The notes below the pieces were generated by a model. It saw only the letters and a program-made list of their open reading frames with translations, was not told the origin of the DNA and ran no database searches. This document shows, piece after piece, positions 31,390 to 41,200 of a stretch of 64,000 bases of DNA. Every line of letters begins with the position of its first letter. Position 1 is the first letter of the stretch. The stretch comes from Bacteroidales bacterium. Its GTDB lineage: Bacteria; Bacteroidota; Bacteroidia; Bacteroidales; UBA932. Made by a program: the position numbers and the translations under genes. Location: the NCBI GenBank assembly GCA_017479265.1, contig JAFVCK010000031.1, positions 1 to 64,000 on the forward strand, in the 5' to 3' direction.

Positions 31390-34215
31390 ATGCCTGAGAT
31401 GTCAAAGAAATTTGTCCCCAAGCATTTTGGCGACAAGAATCCCAATCCCAAGCTTATCAAGCTGGTAAGGAAGATTACCGACCGTATCCCCGGAAAGATC
31501 AAGATGACTACCGAAGCCCCTGAGTATTGGGGACTTGCTTGTATTTTCGAGGATGAGATGGACCCTGCCATGCGCGAGGCCTCCCTGGACTTCCTGCTTG
31601 ATTTGATTTGCAAGAAGCCTTTTACCGTCCGCGAGCATCACAAGTATCCCGAACTGGTGGAATGGAACCGCAGGAAGCACTATGTTCCCGAGGACAAGTT
31701 CGACGAGTTCATGGACAAGCTCGGATTCTTCGGTATGGTGGAATACGACTACGGTGACAAGTACACCAAGGACGGTCCTGTACCGGGTACCACCTACAAC
31801 CGCGAGGACCGCGAATACTGGGTGCCGATGTTCGTTCCCGGCAGTGCCGACTATACGAATATGAACGTCGATCTTATGGACAGGCATCCCGAACTGGCCA
31901 TGTTCTTCGAGCGCATGACCTTCCTGCCCCTGGAGAAGATTACTCCTATGGTACCTATGGGCGGCTCCGGCATAGGAATGCATGTAATTCCCGTGGAAAA
32001 GGCCATTTCCATGGAGAACCAATCAATTGACATAGAGCATATTTCATATTGGCTCAAGCGTTACGAGGGCCATATAGGCGTGGGTATCTGCTCCTGTCGC
32101 TACGGCCGCAAGAAACTTGACGAGGGCTGCGCCGACGACTACCGCGACTGGTGCATAGGCGTGGGCGACATGGCCGATTACCTGCGTGAGACAGGACGTG
32201 GCCACGACATTACCTACGACGAGGCAATGGCCATTCTCAAGAAGGCCGAGGACCACGGATTCGTCCATCAGGTGACCAATATAGACGGCGAGGGCAAGAT
32301 TTTCGCTATATGTAACTGCAATGTCAAGATTTGCAACGCTTTACGTACTTCCCAGCTGTTCAATACCCCCAACATGTCCCGCAGCGCATACGTTGCCAGG
32401 GTGGACAAGAAGAACTGTGTCGCCTGCGGCCGTTGCGTGGAATATTGCCCCGCCGGAGCAGTCAAGCTCGGTCAGAAACTCTGCACCAAGAAGGGCGAGA
32501 TACAGTATCCCAAGCACGAGCTTCCCGATGCAGTCAAGTGGGGACCCGAAAAGTGGGACGAGGATTATCGCGACAAGAACCGCATCAACTGCTATCCTAC
32601 GGGAACCGCCCCTTGCAAGACTGCCTGCCCGGCCCATATCGCTGTCCAGGGCTATCTGAAAAAGGCTGCCGAGGGCAAATATACCGAGGCTCTCGAGCTC
32701 ATAAAGAGGGAGAATCCATTCCCGGCAGTGTGCGGCCGTATATGCAACCGCCGTTGTGAGGATGCCTGTACCCGCGGCACCATAGACCAGCCCATAGCCA
32801 TTGACGCAGTCAAGAAGTTCATCGCCGAGCAGGACCTCAATGCAGCGACCCGCTTTATTCCCGAGGTCAACATCTGTTCCAACGTCCAGGATGTGTGGGA
32901 GCAGAAGATAGCCGTCATCGGAGGCGGCCCTGCGGGACTCAGCTGCGCCTATTACCTTGCGACCATGGGATACAAGCCCACGGTGTTCGAAAAGAGCGAG
33001 GAGCCCGGCGGAATGCTCCGCTACGGCATTCCTTCATACAAGCTGGAGAAGGATGTAATCAAGGCCGAAATCGACATCATGCGTGAAATCGGCGTGGATA
33101 TCCGCACCGGCGTGGAGGTTGGCAAGGACGTTACCATAGCCGGCCTTCGCGAGCAGGGCTACAAGGGCTTCTATGTGGCCATAGGCTGCCAGGGCGGCCG
33201 TCTGCCCGGTATCCCCGGAGAGGCTCTTGAAGGCACCACGACCGCAATAGACTTCCTCCACGAGGCCAATACCGGCAAGGTGAAGGTCGAGGGCAAGGTG
33301 GTCGTTGTCGGAGGCGGCAACGTCGCCATTGACGCGGCCCGTGTGGCACTGCGCAGCGGCGCTTCCTCCGTGACCATGCTTTCCCTTGAGACCGAGGACA
33401 TCATGCCTGCTTCCAAGGAAGAGCGCAGCGAGGCCCGCGAGGACGGTGTCGTCATCAATCCCGGCTGGGGCCCCAAGGAGGTCCTCGGAGATGGCAAGGT
33501 GAGCGGCATAGTATTCAAGAAGTGCGTTTCCGTATTCGACGAGAACCACCGCTTCGCCCCCAAGTATGACGAGAACGAACTCATCTCCCTCGATGCCGAC
33601 ATGGTCATATTCGCAATAGGCCAGACCGTCATACTCAAGGACCTGCTCAAGGACACCAAGGTCGAGTTCTTCAGGGGAGTATATCCCGTTGCCGACAAGT
33701 TGACCTACCAGACCGCCGAGCCCGACATCTTCGTCGGAGGCGACTGCTTCACCGGTCCCAAGTTTGCTATCGATGCCATTGCCGCCGGCAAGGAGGCAGC
33801 CGAGTCCCTGCACCGCTTCGTTCAGGGCGGTCACATGACAATTGGCCGCAACCGCCGCGATTTCATCGAGCTGAACAAGTCGGAAATCAAGGTCGAGTCC
33901 TACGACAATTCATCCCGCCAGGAGCCCGGAATCGAGCGCAAGGACAATCCTTTCAGGGATTATCACAAGACTCTTACCGAGGAGCAGGTGCGCAAGGAAA
34001 CATCCCGGTGCCTGTCCTGCGGAGCATCCGTCGTGGACGAGAACAAATGCATAGGCTGCGGTATCTGCACCACCAAGTGCGGTTTCGATGCCATACACCT
34101 GTACCGGGAGAATCCCGATGCCAGCATAATGCGCACTTCCGAGGGCAAGTTCGGAGGAATACTGCCTTATATGCTCAAGCGCGGCTCCAAGATACTCTTC
34201 AGCAAGAAATCATAA
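31390..34215 (+). CDS. Multidomain FeS/FAD oxidoreductase with GltD-like core
   Basis: A 941-residue soluble electron-transfer protein. Order: Cys-poor N-domain (1-225) of unknown fold; a Cys-rich segment (Cys234, 236, 247, 255, 308, 310, 315); a [4Fe-4S] ferredoxin motif at 343-353 (CVACGRCVEYC); a GltD-type double-cluster domain (Cys409, 413, 448, 452, 456, 460); FAD site GGGPAG at 511-516; NAD(P) site VVGGGNVAIDAARVAL near 638; and a C-terminal ferredoxin motif CIGCGICTTKC near 893. It should move electrons between NAD(P)H and a low-potential partner, perhaps ferredoxin. It lies between hypB (15-bp gap) and hypA (1-nt overlap), which suggests a tie to a nickel enzyme. The partner is not known. 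Confidence 0.8.
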   Translation: MPEMSKKFVPKHFGDKNPNPKLIKLVRKITDRIPGKIKMTTEAPEYWGLACIFEDEMDPAMREASLDFLLDLICKKPFTVREHHKYPELVEWNRRKHYVPEDKFDEFMDKLGFFGMVEYDYGDKYTKDGPVPGTTYNREDREYWVPMFVPGSADYTNMNVDLMDRHPELAMFFERMTFLPLEKITPMVPMGGSGIGMHVIPVEKAISMENQSIDIEHISYWLKRYEGHIGVGICSCRYGRKKLDEGCADDYRDWCIGVGDMADYLRETGRGHDITYDEAMAILKKAEDHGFVHQVTNIDGEGKIFAICNCNVKICNALRTSQLFNTPNMSRSAYVARVDKKNCVACGRCVEYCPAGAVKLGQKLCTKKGEIQYPKHELPDAVKWGPEKWDEDYRDKNRINCYPTGTAPCKTACPAHIAVQGYLKKAAEGKYTEALELIKRENPFPAVCGRICNRRCEDACTRGTIDQPIAIDAVKKFIAEQDLNAATRFIPEVNICSNVQDVWEQKIAVIGGGPAGLSCAYYLATMGYKPTVFEKSEEPGGMLRYGIPSYKLEKDVIKAEIDIMREIGVDIRTGVEVGKDVTIAGLREQGYKGFYVAIGCQGGRLPGIPGEALEGTTTAIDFLHEANTGKVKVEGKVVVVGGGNVAIDAARVALRSGASSVTMLSLETEDIMPASKEERSEAREDGVVINPGWGPKEVLGDGKVSGIVFKKCVSVFDENHRFAPKYDENELISLDADMVIFAIGQTVILKDLLKDTKVEFFRGVYPVADKLTYQTAEPDIFVGGDCFTGPKFAIDAIAAGKEAAESLHRFVQGGHMTIGRNRRDFIELNKSEIKVESYDNSSRQEPGIERKDNPFRDYHKTLTEEQVRKETSRCLSCGASVVDENKCIGCGICTTKCGFDAIHLYRENPDASIMRTSEGKFGGILPYMLKRGSKILFSKKS

Positions 34216-34568
34216 TGCACGAACTGGGCATAGTCTTCTATATCATCCGCGACGTGAAGGAAGCCGCGCAGGCCAACGGTGTCGGGCATGTCGATGCCGT
34301 GGTCATGGACATAGGCGAGGTTTCCACCATAATTCCCGACTACCTGCAGGACTGCTGGCGTTGGGCCGCGGACAAGGAAGACATGCTCAGGGGCTGCGAG
34401 CTTAAAATCAACACTATCAATGCCGTGACCCGTTGCGGGGATTGCGGGGCGGAGTACGGGACGGTTGAGCATGGCAAGACCTGTCCCGTCTGCCAAAGCG
34501 CAAATACCTGGCTGATTCGCGGCAATGAAGTGGAAATCAAGGAAATACAAGTAAACGACAATAATTGA
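34215..34568 (+). CDS. hypA: Nickel metallochaperone HypA
   Basis: A 117-residue nickel carrier that acts with HypB. The N-terminal MHEL gives the nickel site (Met1 amine, His2, Glu3); the zinc site is CGDC-N15-CPVC (TRCGDCGAEYG ... KTCPVCQS). The length is normal. The start overlaps the stop of the oxidoreductase by one base (TAATG). No hypC, D, E or F and no hydrogenase or urease subunit occurs in the window. Confidence 0.93.
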   Translation: MHELGIVFYIIRDVKEAAQANGVGHVDAVVMDIGEVSTIIPDYLQDCWRWAADKEDMLRGCELKINTINAVTRCGDCGAEYGTVEHGKTCPVCQSANTWLIRGNEVEIKEIQVNDNN

Positions 34569-34572
34569 TATA

Positions 34573-34908
34573 ATGTCTTGTTTTATAGTTCCTCTCGTGG
34601 AGGCCGTTGCAGTTACGGCTGTCCGCAAACATTCGAAAGGCCTTGCAGGGACAACTCTGGGGCGTAATCTTCCCGCGCTTGAGAAGATGCTCTGGGGCGG
34701 CAGCCTCATGCTGGTCGTGGACCATGTGCTCAGCGGCGAGCTGACCTGGCGTTTTCCTTTCCTTACGGCACTTTCTTCCGTGGGAGGCGGCATGACCGTC
34801 CTCCGGGAACTTCTGACAGTCGGCCTTCCCATGGCCCTTGTCCTGACCGCAGCCTGGGCGATTTACTATCTCGTCAAGGAGCGCGGGACTGCTCTTGCAC
34901 ACAAATAA
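34573..34908 (+). CDS. Small membrane protein, function unknown
   Basis: A 111-residue protein with likely membrane segments near 3-18, 37-55 and 80-100 (GLPMALVLTAAWAIYYLV) and a short positive C-terminus. No family is recognised. It begins 4 bp after hypA and precedes the DUF5692-like gene by 30 bp, so it is part of the hyp operon. Confidence 0.6.
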   Translation: MSCFIVPLVEAVAVTAVRKHSKGLAGTTLGRNLPALEKMLWGGSLMLVVDHVLSGELTWRFPFLTALSSVGGGMTVLRELLTVGLPMALVLTAAWAIYYLVKERGTALAHK

Positions 34909-34938
34909 CGTTCAATATAAACTAAACCACATCAAGTT

Positions 34939-36039
34939 ATGTTTTTTCAAGTGTATGGCGCTAATGCGCTTGCCCAGTGGGGAATGCTGATAGTGGTCCT
35001 TCTCGGACTCATTCTCCTCAATGAATTTGCCCGTCGCACCAAGCTCGGCGGCATTACTATGTTCCTTATCGTTCCTGCCGCCCTTACCATCTACTTCCTT
35101 TCCATCTGGATTGGAGTGAGGACAGGTGCCCGGTGGGCTCTCGAAAACCAGACCCATGTCTATATGCAGGGCTGGTTCCATTATGCCAAGCTGTACGCGG
35201 CAACCGCCGGCTGTATCGGCTTCATGATGATCAAGTACAAATGGGGAATCGGAGCCAAGCATTGGTTCAAGCCCTTCCCGTTCGTAATCGTGGCCATCAA
35301 CATCCTTATCGCCTGCGTGTCCGACTTCGAGTCCGCCATCATGGGCTGGAACAAGTGGTGGCTCACCTCCGAGGGTGTATGGCAGTATGGCGGTTGGCAC
35401 AATGTCATGAACGGTGTCGCCGGTCTGCTGAACATCTTCTGCATGACAGCATGGTGGAAGGTATATCCTTCCAAGGACAAGAAGGATATGATCTGGGCCG
35501 ACATGACCTGGGTTTACATCCTTGTCTATGACATCTGGAACTTCGCTTACACCTACAACTGCCTGCCTACCCACAGCTGGTATTGCGGTATCGCGCTGCT
35601 TCTTGCTCCTACCGTGGCCGCTCTCCTTTGGAACCGCGGCGGTTGGATCCAGAACCGTGCCAACACCCTGGCTATCTGGTGCATGTTCGCACAGGTGTTC
35701 CCTCTCTTCCAGGAGACTTTCAAGAACGGTCAGCAGTGGTTCTCATGGGCTACTCTCCCAGTTCTCTATCCTGAAGGTGTCGCTACTATCGAGAAGCTCT
35801 ACGCCGCCGGCGGACAGGCTGCCGTCGATGGCATCGTAGGTACTACCGTGGACCCTGCACTCGTTGCAGCCAATCCTACCATGATGATTGTCATCAGCGC
35901 CCTGGCACTCATTACCAACGCCATCGCTCTGGGTTACATCATCTCCCAGTCCTGCAAGCGTCACATCAATCCTTACAAGGAGGACGTTTTCATCAACCAG
36001 AAGTACTACAAGGACGCTATGGCCCGCGCAGAGGTCTAA
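34939..36039 (+). CDS. Polytopic membrane protein, DUF5692-like
   Basis: A 366-residue inner-membrane protein with about nine membrane helices (e.g. GMLIVVLLGLILLNEFARRT, MFLIVPAALTIYFLSIWIG, MMIVISALALITNAIALGYI) and many Trp residues. I connect it from memory with the DUF5692 family; no enzymatic function is known to me. Conserved-looking polar motifs inside helices include YDIWNFAYTYN and CLPTHSWYCG. Codon choice is more uniform (tac, atc, ctc) than in neighbours, suggesting strong expression. It ends the hyp operon, closed by the terminator at 36061-36094. Confidence 0.65.
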   Translation: MFFQVYGANALAQWGMLIVVLLGLILLNEFARRTKLGGITMFLIVPAALTIYFLSIWIGVRTGARWALENQTHVYMQGWFHYAKLYAATAGCIGFMMIKYKWGIGAKHWFKPFPFVIVAINILIACVSDFESAIMGWNKWWLTSEGVWQYGGWHNVMNGVAGLLNIFCMTAWWKVYPSKDKKDMIWADMTWVYILVYDIWNFAYTYNCLPTHSWYCGIALLLAPTVAALLWNRGGWIQNRANTLAIWCMFAQVFPLFQETFKNGQQWFSWATLPVLYPEGVATIEKLYAAGGQAAVDGIVGTTVDPALVAANPTMMIVISALALITNAIALGYIISQSCKRHINPYKEDVFINQKYYKDAMARAEV

Positions 36040-36060
36040 TCGCGCCTGTATGATTGTCCG

Positions 36061-36094
36061 GGCCGGCCGGGAGCATTCTCCTGGCCGGCCTTTT
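36061..36094 (+). terminator. Intrinsic terminator of the hyp operon
   Basis: A 13-bp GC-rich stem (36061-36073 with 36078-36090, one G-U pair, loop CATT) followed by TTTT. It lies between the convergent hyp and polyene operons; on the minus strand it lacks a T-run. Confidence 0.9.
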
Positions 36095-36120
36095 GCTATT
36101 AAGTTATTTTTTCTCCTTCC

Positions 36121-37416
36121 TTATTTCCGGCGGAGGTCGATGAATTTGACGCTCTTGCGGGATTTGGCCGGGTAATTTATGGCGGCAATCTCCGGAGCCG
36201 GGCAGATTTCTATCCTGGGGGCCACCCTGATGCGTGAGCGGAACCTGTCCTTGAGGTCCTTGACGGGGTCGAAAGGCGGCTCGTACTTCAGTCCTGCCTT
36301 GATGAGCACGTCGTCGGTGCCGGCCTCGCTCTCCTGCACCATGACCACATAATTCTCGACATAGTCCGTATTGTCCAGCACGTCGTTCACTGCCGGGGGA
36401 TATAGGGTGGTGCCCTTTAGTTTTATCATGTTGTTCTTGCGGCCCACAAGCGGAGTCAGCCTGTAGGACCAGCGGCCGCAACGGCACTGCCCGGTTCTCT
36501 TGGCGGCAATGTCGCCGGTGCGGAAACGAAGAAGCGGCATTCCTTCCACTCCGAGTGTGGTTATTACTATTTCTCCGGGCTCCCCGTCGGGAACAGGCAG
36601 ATTGTCCTCTCCTATGATTTCGACTATTATCAGTTCGGGATGCACATGCCCGCCCATGCCGTATTCGCACTCTGAGAATGTCGCGCCCATCTCCGTCGAA
36701 GAATAGGTCGCGAAAAGCTGCACATCCCATTTCTCCTTGATTTTGCGGCCCAGCAGATTGAGCGAAAAGTCCTGCTCCCTAAGACCTTCTCCTATGCCTA
36801 TTATGCGCCTTACGCTGCTTGAACGGTAGTCTATCCCGTGCTCCTCGGCGTACTGGATCAGCCTAAGTATAAACGAAGGAACGCACATGATAGTGTCGGG
36901 CTTCAGCCTGGATATTGTGTCCCACTGGAGCTCGGGTATGTCGTTCCCGACCCTTATGACACCCGCTCCGAGGGAACGCAGCCCGAGGAAATAGGCCATT
37001 CCCGCCATGAAACGCTTGTCCAGGGTAGTCATAAGCTGCACTACGTCGCCGGGCCTGACTCCTGCGCAGGAGAATGACTTTTTCTCATTGAAAGCCAGCC
37101 TTTGCAAATCCTTTTCCGTGCATCCGAAAGTGACCGGCTCGCCGAGGGTCCCGGAGGTCGTCACATAGTCTATTATCTTTGATTTCGGGCAGCAAAGGAA
37201 GTCGTCACCGAACAGCTGGAGGTCCTTTTTCTCCGTGAAGGGCAGCTTCACGAGGTCCTCTATGCAGCGTATCTTCGCAGGGTCCACTCCGCATTTGGAG
37301 AACATCCTCTTGTAGTATGCGGAGTTCGCGGCGAGGTATGCTATAGCCTCCTGCAATAATTTGTCCTGCAGTTCCTTGATTTGCTCAGGTGAGCGGAATT
37401 CAATGTCTTGTGTCAT
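36121..37416 (-). CDS. PaaK-like AMP-dependent aryl-acid ligase
   Basis: A 431-residue adenylate-forming enzyme of the phenylacetate-CoA ligase type. The phosphate loop is TTSGTLGEP (86-94), followed by YSSTEMG (adenine-binding motif) near 240 and RTGD near 299; the C-terminal domain holds GRKNNMIKLKG. In this cluster it most likely activates the aromatic starter acid and loads it on CoA or an ACP. It is the last gene of the minus-strand operon and overlaps the preceding esterase gene by 17 nt. No gene for making the aryl acid (ammonia lyase, chorismate lyase) is in the window. Confidence 0.88.
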   Translation of the reverse strand: MTQDIEFRSPEQIKELQDKLLQEAIAYLAANSAYYKRMFSKCGVDPAKIRCIEDLVKLPFTEKKDLQLFGDDFLCCPKSKIIDYVTTSGTLGEPVTFGCTEKDLQRLAFNEKKSFSCAGVRPGDVVQLMTTLDKRFMAGMAYFLGLRSLGAGVIRVGNDIPELQWDTISRLKPDTIMCVPSFILRLIQYAEEHGIDYRSSSVRRIIGIGEGLREQDFSLNLLGRKIKEKWDVQLFATYSSTEMGATFSECEYGMGGHVHPELIIVEIIGEDNLPVPDGEPGEIVITTLGVEGMPLLRFRTGDIAAKRTGQCRCGRWSYRLTPLVGRKNNMIKLKGTTLYPPAVNDVLDNTDYVENYVVMVQESEAGTDDVLIKAGLKYEPPFDPVKDLKDRFRSRIRVAPRIEICPAPEIAAINYPAKSRKSVKFIDLRRK

Positions 37417-38269
37417 ATTGAAGAGTATTTAACCAGTCTATGAATGATTTTTGCCAAAGGGAAGTGCCGCCCTCCTGCCTGCGGGGATTGGCCCCGAAAC
37501 CGTGTCCTCCGCTCTTGTACAGCAGGAATTCGTGGGGGACACCCTCGGCGCGAAGGGCCGAATCCAGCAGCATGGAATTATGGAAATCGACGGTAGGGTC
37601 GTCTTCGCAGGCAAGAAGAAATACGGGCGGAAGGCCTCTGCCGGCATGTCTTTCCAGAGAAAGCGAGTCGCGAAGGGCAGAGCTTTTCATGAGCCTGTCT
37701 CCCATAAGACCGCGTCGGGAACGCCTGTGTACATACCTTTCGTCGCTCATGGTGACTACGGGGTATATGGCCGCCACAAAGTCCGGAGAATGCATCATGG
37801 AGAGCCCCTGCGTAAAGTCTCTGTCGCCAAGTTCAGCGCTCAGCATGGCAAGATGGCCTCCTGCCGAAAAGCCCATTACCCCTATCCGCTCCAGAGGGTA
37901 AGAACGCCTGACATAGCCAAGTGCCATCTGTAGGTCTGAAAGCATGTCTGGGAATACGGTTCCGCGGCTGAAGCTTCGGAAATGGTGGACAAATTCAATT
38001 TTGCCTGCGGTGCGATACTCCAGCACGAATGCGGCTATATTATTGTCGTTCAGCCATTTGGCTACAAGCGCTCCCTCGTTTTTGGTGTCCAGCCAGAAAT
38101 AACTGCCTCCCGGGCAGATAATGACCCCTGTGCCGTTGCAGTCCTCCGGCACGAAGGCCGTCAGCCTGACCTTGGCAGCAGCGCCCTTGGCCCCTTCCCA
38201 CAGCCTTGTCTGTCCGGCGGCCAGGCAGCACGCCAGAATCATGGCAGTTATGAAAGCGCTCCTTTTCAT
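37400..38269 (-). CDS. Secreted alpha/beta-hydrolase (esterase)
   Basis: A 289-residue hydrolase with a signal peptide (MKRSAFITAMILACCLAAG). The nucleophile is Ser135 in GFSAGGH, the oxyanion motif is CPGGSY (about 52), and the acid/base pair is likely Asp in ACEDDPTV and His in SGGHGFG. It resembles acetylxylan-esterase and BD-FAE-type enzymes. Inside a polyene operon it may trim or transfer an acyl group in the periplasm; this role is inferred. Overlaps the exporter gene by 4 nt. Confidence 0.82.
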   Translation of the reverse strand: MKRSAFITAMILACCLAAGQTRLWEGAKGAAAKVRLTAFVPEDCNGTGVIICPGGSYFWLDTKNEGALVAKWLNDNNIAAFVLEYRTAGKIEFVHHFRSFSRGTVFPDMLSDLQMALGYVRRSYPLERIGVMGFSAGGHLAMLSAELGDRDFTQGLSMMHSPDFVAAIYPVVTMSDERYVHRRSRRGLMGDRLMKSSALRDSLSLERHAGRGLPPVFLLACEDDPTVDFHNSMLLDSALRAEGVPHEFLLYKSGGHGFGANPRRQEGGTSLWQKSFIDWLNTLQYDTRH

Positions 38270-41200
38270 AGTTCTTCGGTCATTGTTGCCGGCGCAAGTG
38301 AATCATCGCACCATACAAGATTGGAGGGTTTCAGGGAGCAATGCTCCGCCACAAGCCTTTTCTCCTCGTCGCTTTCGAAGGCATATACCATCATGTCCTT
38401 GTGCCTCAGGGCAACCAGCAGGGGATATACTCCGTATCCGGCATTTTTAATCAGCAGGCTGTCGCCCCTGAAGGCATCCACCTTTGCATAAACTTCGGGG
38501 CGGAGGAATTTCCTGCACTCGGAGGCCACCTCGCTTCCCTTGTAGAGATAATGGTAGCGCACGAAGGAGGCGCAGTATGCGGCATTCTCCCTCTCGGCGC
38601 AGATTGCAGCGTATTTCTGCCGGTAATGGTGCCTCATGTCCCGTGTGAAAGTCCTGAGGTCCTCGGGAATATCGGAAATCCTCTGTCCGATTTCAAGGTA
38701 GAGTTCGCCCCTGTGCATGAGCTTGCTGTGCTTTGGCATCACATGGCCGAATCCGTGTCCGTATATGGGGAGTATGTCCACTCCGAGTTCGCGGGCTATG
38801 GCGAAAGCCCCCCTGTGGAAACGTGTGATACTGTAGTCTGGGCTCCTTGAGCCCTCGGGATAAATAACTATGGACCAGCCATTTGCAACTTTCTCCCTGA
38901 GTATGGGCAGCATCTTGTCCATTCCCATGGAAGCAGGCAGGAAACCCGCCTTTCGGATAAGGAATCCGTAGAATATGTTGTTCCAGGAATTGTCGTTGGT
39001 AAGCACCAGGAATTTGCCGCTAAGGGCCAGAAGACCCAGCAGGTCCAGGTTCGACTGGTGGTTGCAGATGCAGACCGCGCTCTTGGAAAAGTCCTCTCCG
39101 TAGGGATTGTTCACGGTGAAAGGAGCATCGGGAACCAGCCGGACGGCCCTCTTGCAGACCTGATGCATGGCCCCCTGGAGCATGGCCTGACGGCGTTCAC
39201 CCCTAAAGAGCACAAGGCAGACAAGGGTCCACAGGCTTATGAAAATGCAGACAGTAAGGAATACGGCGAAAGACAGGGCGGTGATAAGCAACTGCCTGAG
39301 CGTCAGAGGAATGTCTTTGTCCTTTGTGAGCCATCCGAAAATGGTGGGGGGCAGGTAGCAGGCCATTGCGACTACAGTCAGCATGCCTGTAATCGTGACC
39401 TGTGCGAGGGAACGCATGGCAGGGTGGGTCGCCGTAATCAGGGCCCCTATCCCTATGAACATTATAAGGGCCGAAAGCACCACGCTGTTGCGGAAGGAAG
39501 GGAGTATTTTCCTGCCTGTAGCCCTCTCATACATGAGGCCTTCGGTAATGAATATGCTGTAATCGTCGCCCTGTCCGAAAATGAATGCCGCCAGCACCAC
39601 ATTTACGATGTTGAATGACAGGCCGAAAACATGCATTATGCCCAGAATCCAGAACCAGGCCACGGCAAGGGGCAGGAAAGCCGTCAGGCCAAGCTCCAGG
39701 GAAGAGAATGACAGGCAGAGGAACAGAAGCACTATCAGGCTGCATACAAGGCCTATCTTGTCGAAATCTTCGGAAAGGCCTGAGGCAAGGCGGCTGCTTA
39801 CGTCGCTGCTGTCATAGCAGAAACTGCTGCCGAAAGTTGAAATGGACGGCCTTATTTCCGAGGCCTTGCCCTCAATGCGGCTGACTATCATCGTGGACCC
39901 GGTATCGCAGAATACCGAGGCTGCGCCTACGGTGGAGGCAAGAGGGGCGAAATAGGGCAGCTCTTCTATGGCGAAGTCCTTCTCCCACAGGGACATGAAA
40001 GGCCCGAAGGCGGTAGGGGAGAACCCTGCGGAGGCGGCTTCTTCAAGAAGAGTCGAAGGCAAGCCGGAATGTGCCTTCTTGAAGTCCCGCCACCTTGCGA
40101 GGGCTTTCTCCTGCGCGGCCTTTGAGGGCAGGAAAGCGCTGATTCCGGCAGCTCCGGTCTTGGCCGCGACGGCCCTGGCTTCCTCCAGAACGGCCTCTGT
40201 ATCAGTTCCTTTTGTGACAATGAAGGCAGTCTTGGAGGCATCTCCTCCCAAGGAGGCAAGAAGCGAAAAGCCCTCCTTCTGCTCCGCGCTCATATAATTG
40301 ATATGCCCCATGTCGGCATCGAAGGACACATTGCGGCCCAGCGCCCAGAGCAGGACGGTCATGCAGACAAAAAGCAGGAATACAGGTGTCCTGAACCTTG
40401 AAGGAATGGAGATTTCAAATCCGAGGTTCAGGGTCCTCCTTGGCTTAGGCGAAGGAGAAGCGAAAACTGGCAGGAACAGCAGCACGAAAAGTATAGTGCC
40501 CACAAGCATCAGCGCTCCTGTCAGTCCGAAGTCCCTGAGAGCCTCGGATTTAAGCAGCAGCATCGAAAGGAATGCTCCAACCGTGGTGATATTTCCCGTC
40601 AGCAGGGGAGAAATCTGGTCGGCGAGGGCCTGTCTCCTGTCTGGACGGTATTTGAGATGGTCCACATAGTGGAGGGGATAGTTGACCGCTATGCCGAGTA
40701 TGGTGGAGCCTATTCCGAGTATTATTATGGAAATGGTGCTGCGAAGAAGCGATATCATTCCGAGTGCGAAAAGCCCTCCGAGCAGCACCGAAACAGCTAT
40801 CCATGCCACGTCAGACAGCCTCTTGTAGGAGAAATAAAGCAGTATGCAAATCAGCAGAAGGGCAAGGCTCAGCGCCAGCAGGCTGTCCTTCTTGATGGTC
40901 CCGGCATTGCCGGCTGCAACGAGAGGTCCTCCGGTGGAAGTAATTGATACAGAAGGGAAAGCCTCTTCGGTTTGCCTTGCCGTCTGATTTACGAAGGCAT
41001 CAAGCGTGGCGTTGTCGGAGGATTCGCTGCCACCGTATGGGGAATTGAAAAACAGCACGCCGTGCCTCCCGTCGGGAGTCATCAGGCAGCCGTCCCGAAG
41101 AGTACCGCCGCTGCCGGGATTCAAGCCTTGGAGGGAGAGGTAAACGGGGTCGAAAAGGGACAGGGGGTCGGATGCGGCATGCCAAGCCGACAACTCAAGA

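Noticed and set aside
33034..33834. 266-codon minus-strand frame opposite the FeS/FAD oxidoreductase
   Set aside because: It lies opposite conserved FAD/NAD motifs; composition (Gly, Val, Leu-rich) is typical of shadow frames.
30700..34568. NiFe hydrogenase locus
   Set aside because: Only hypA and hypB are found; no large or small subunit motifs and no hypC-F in the window.
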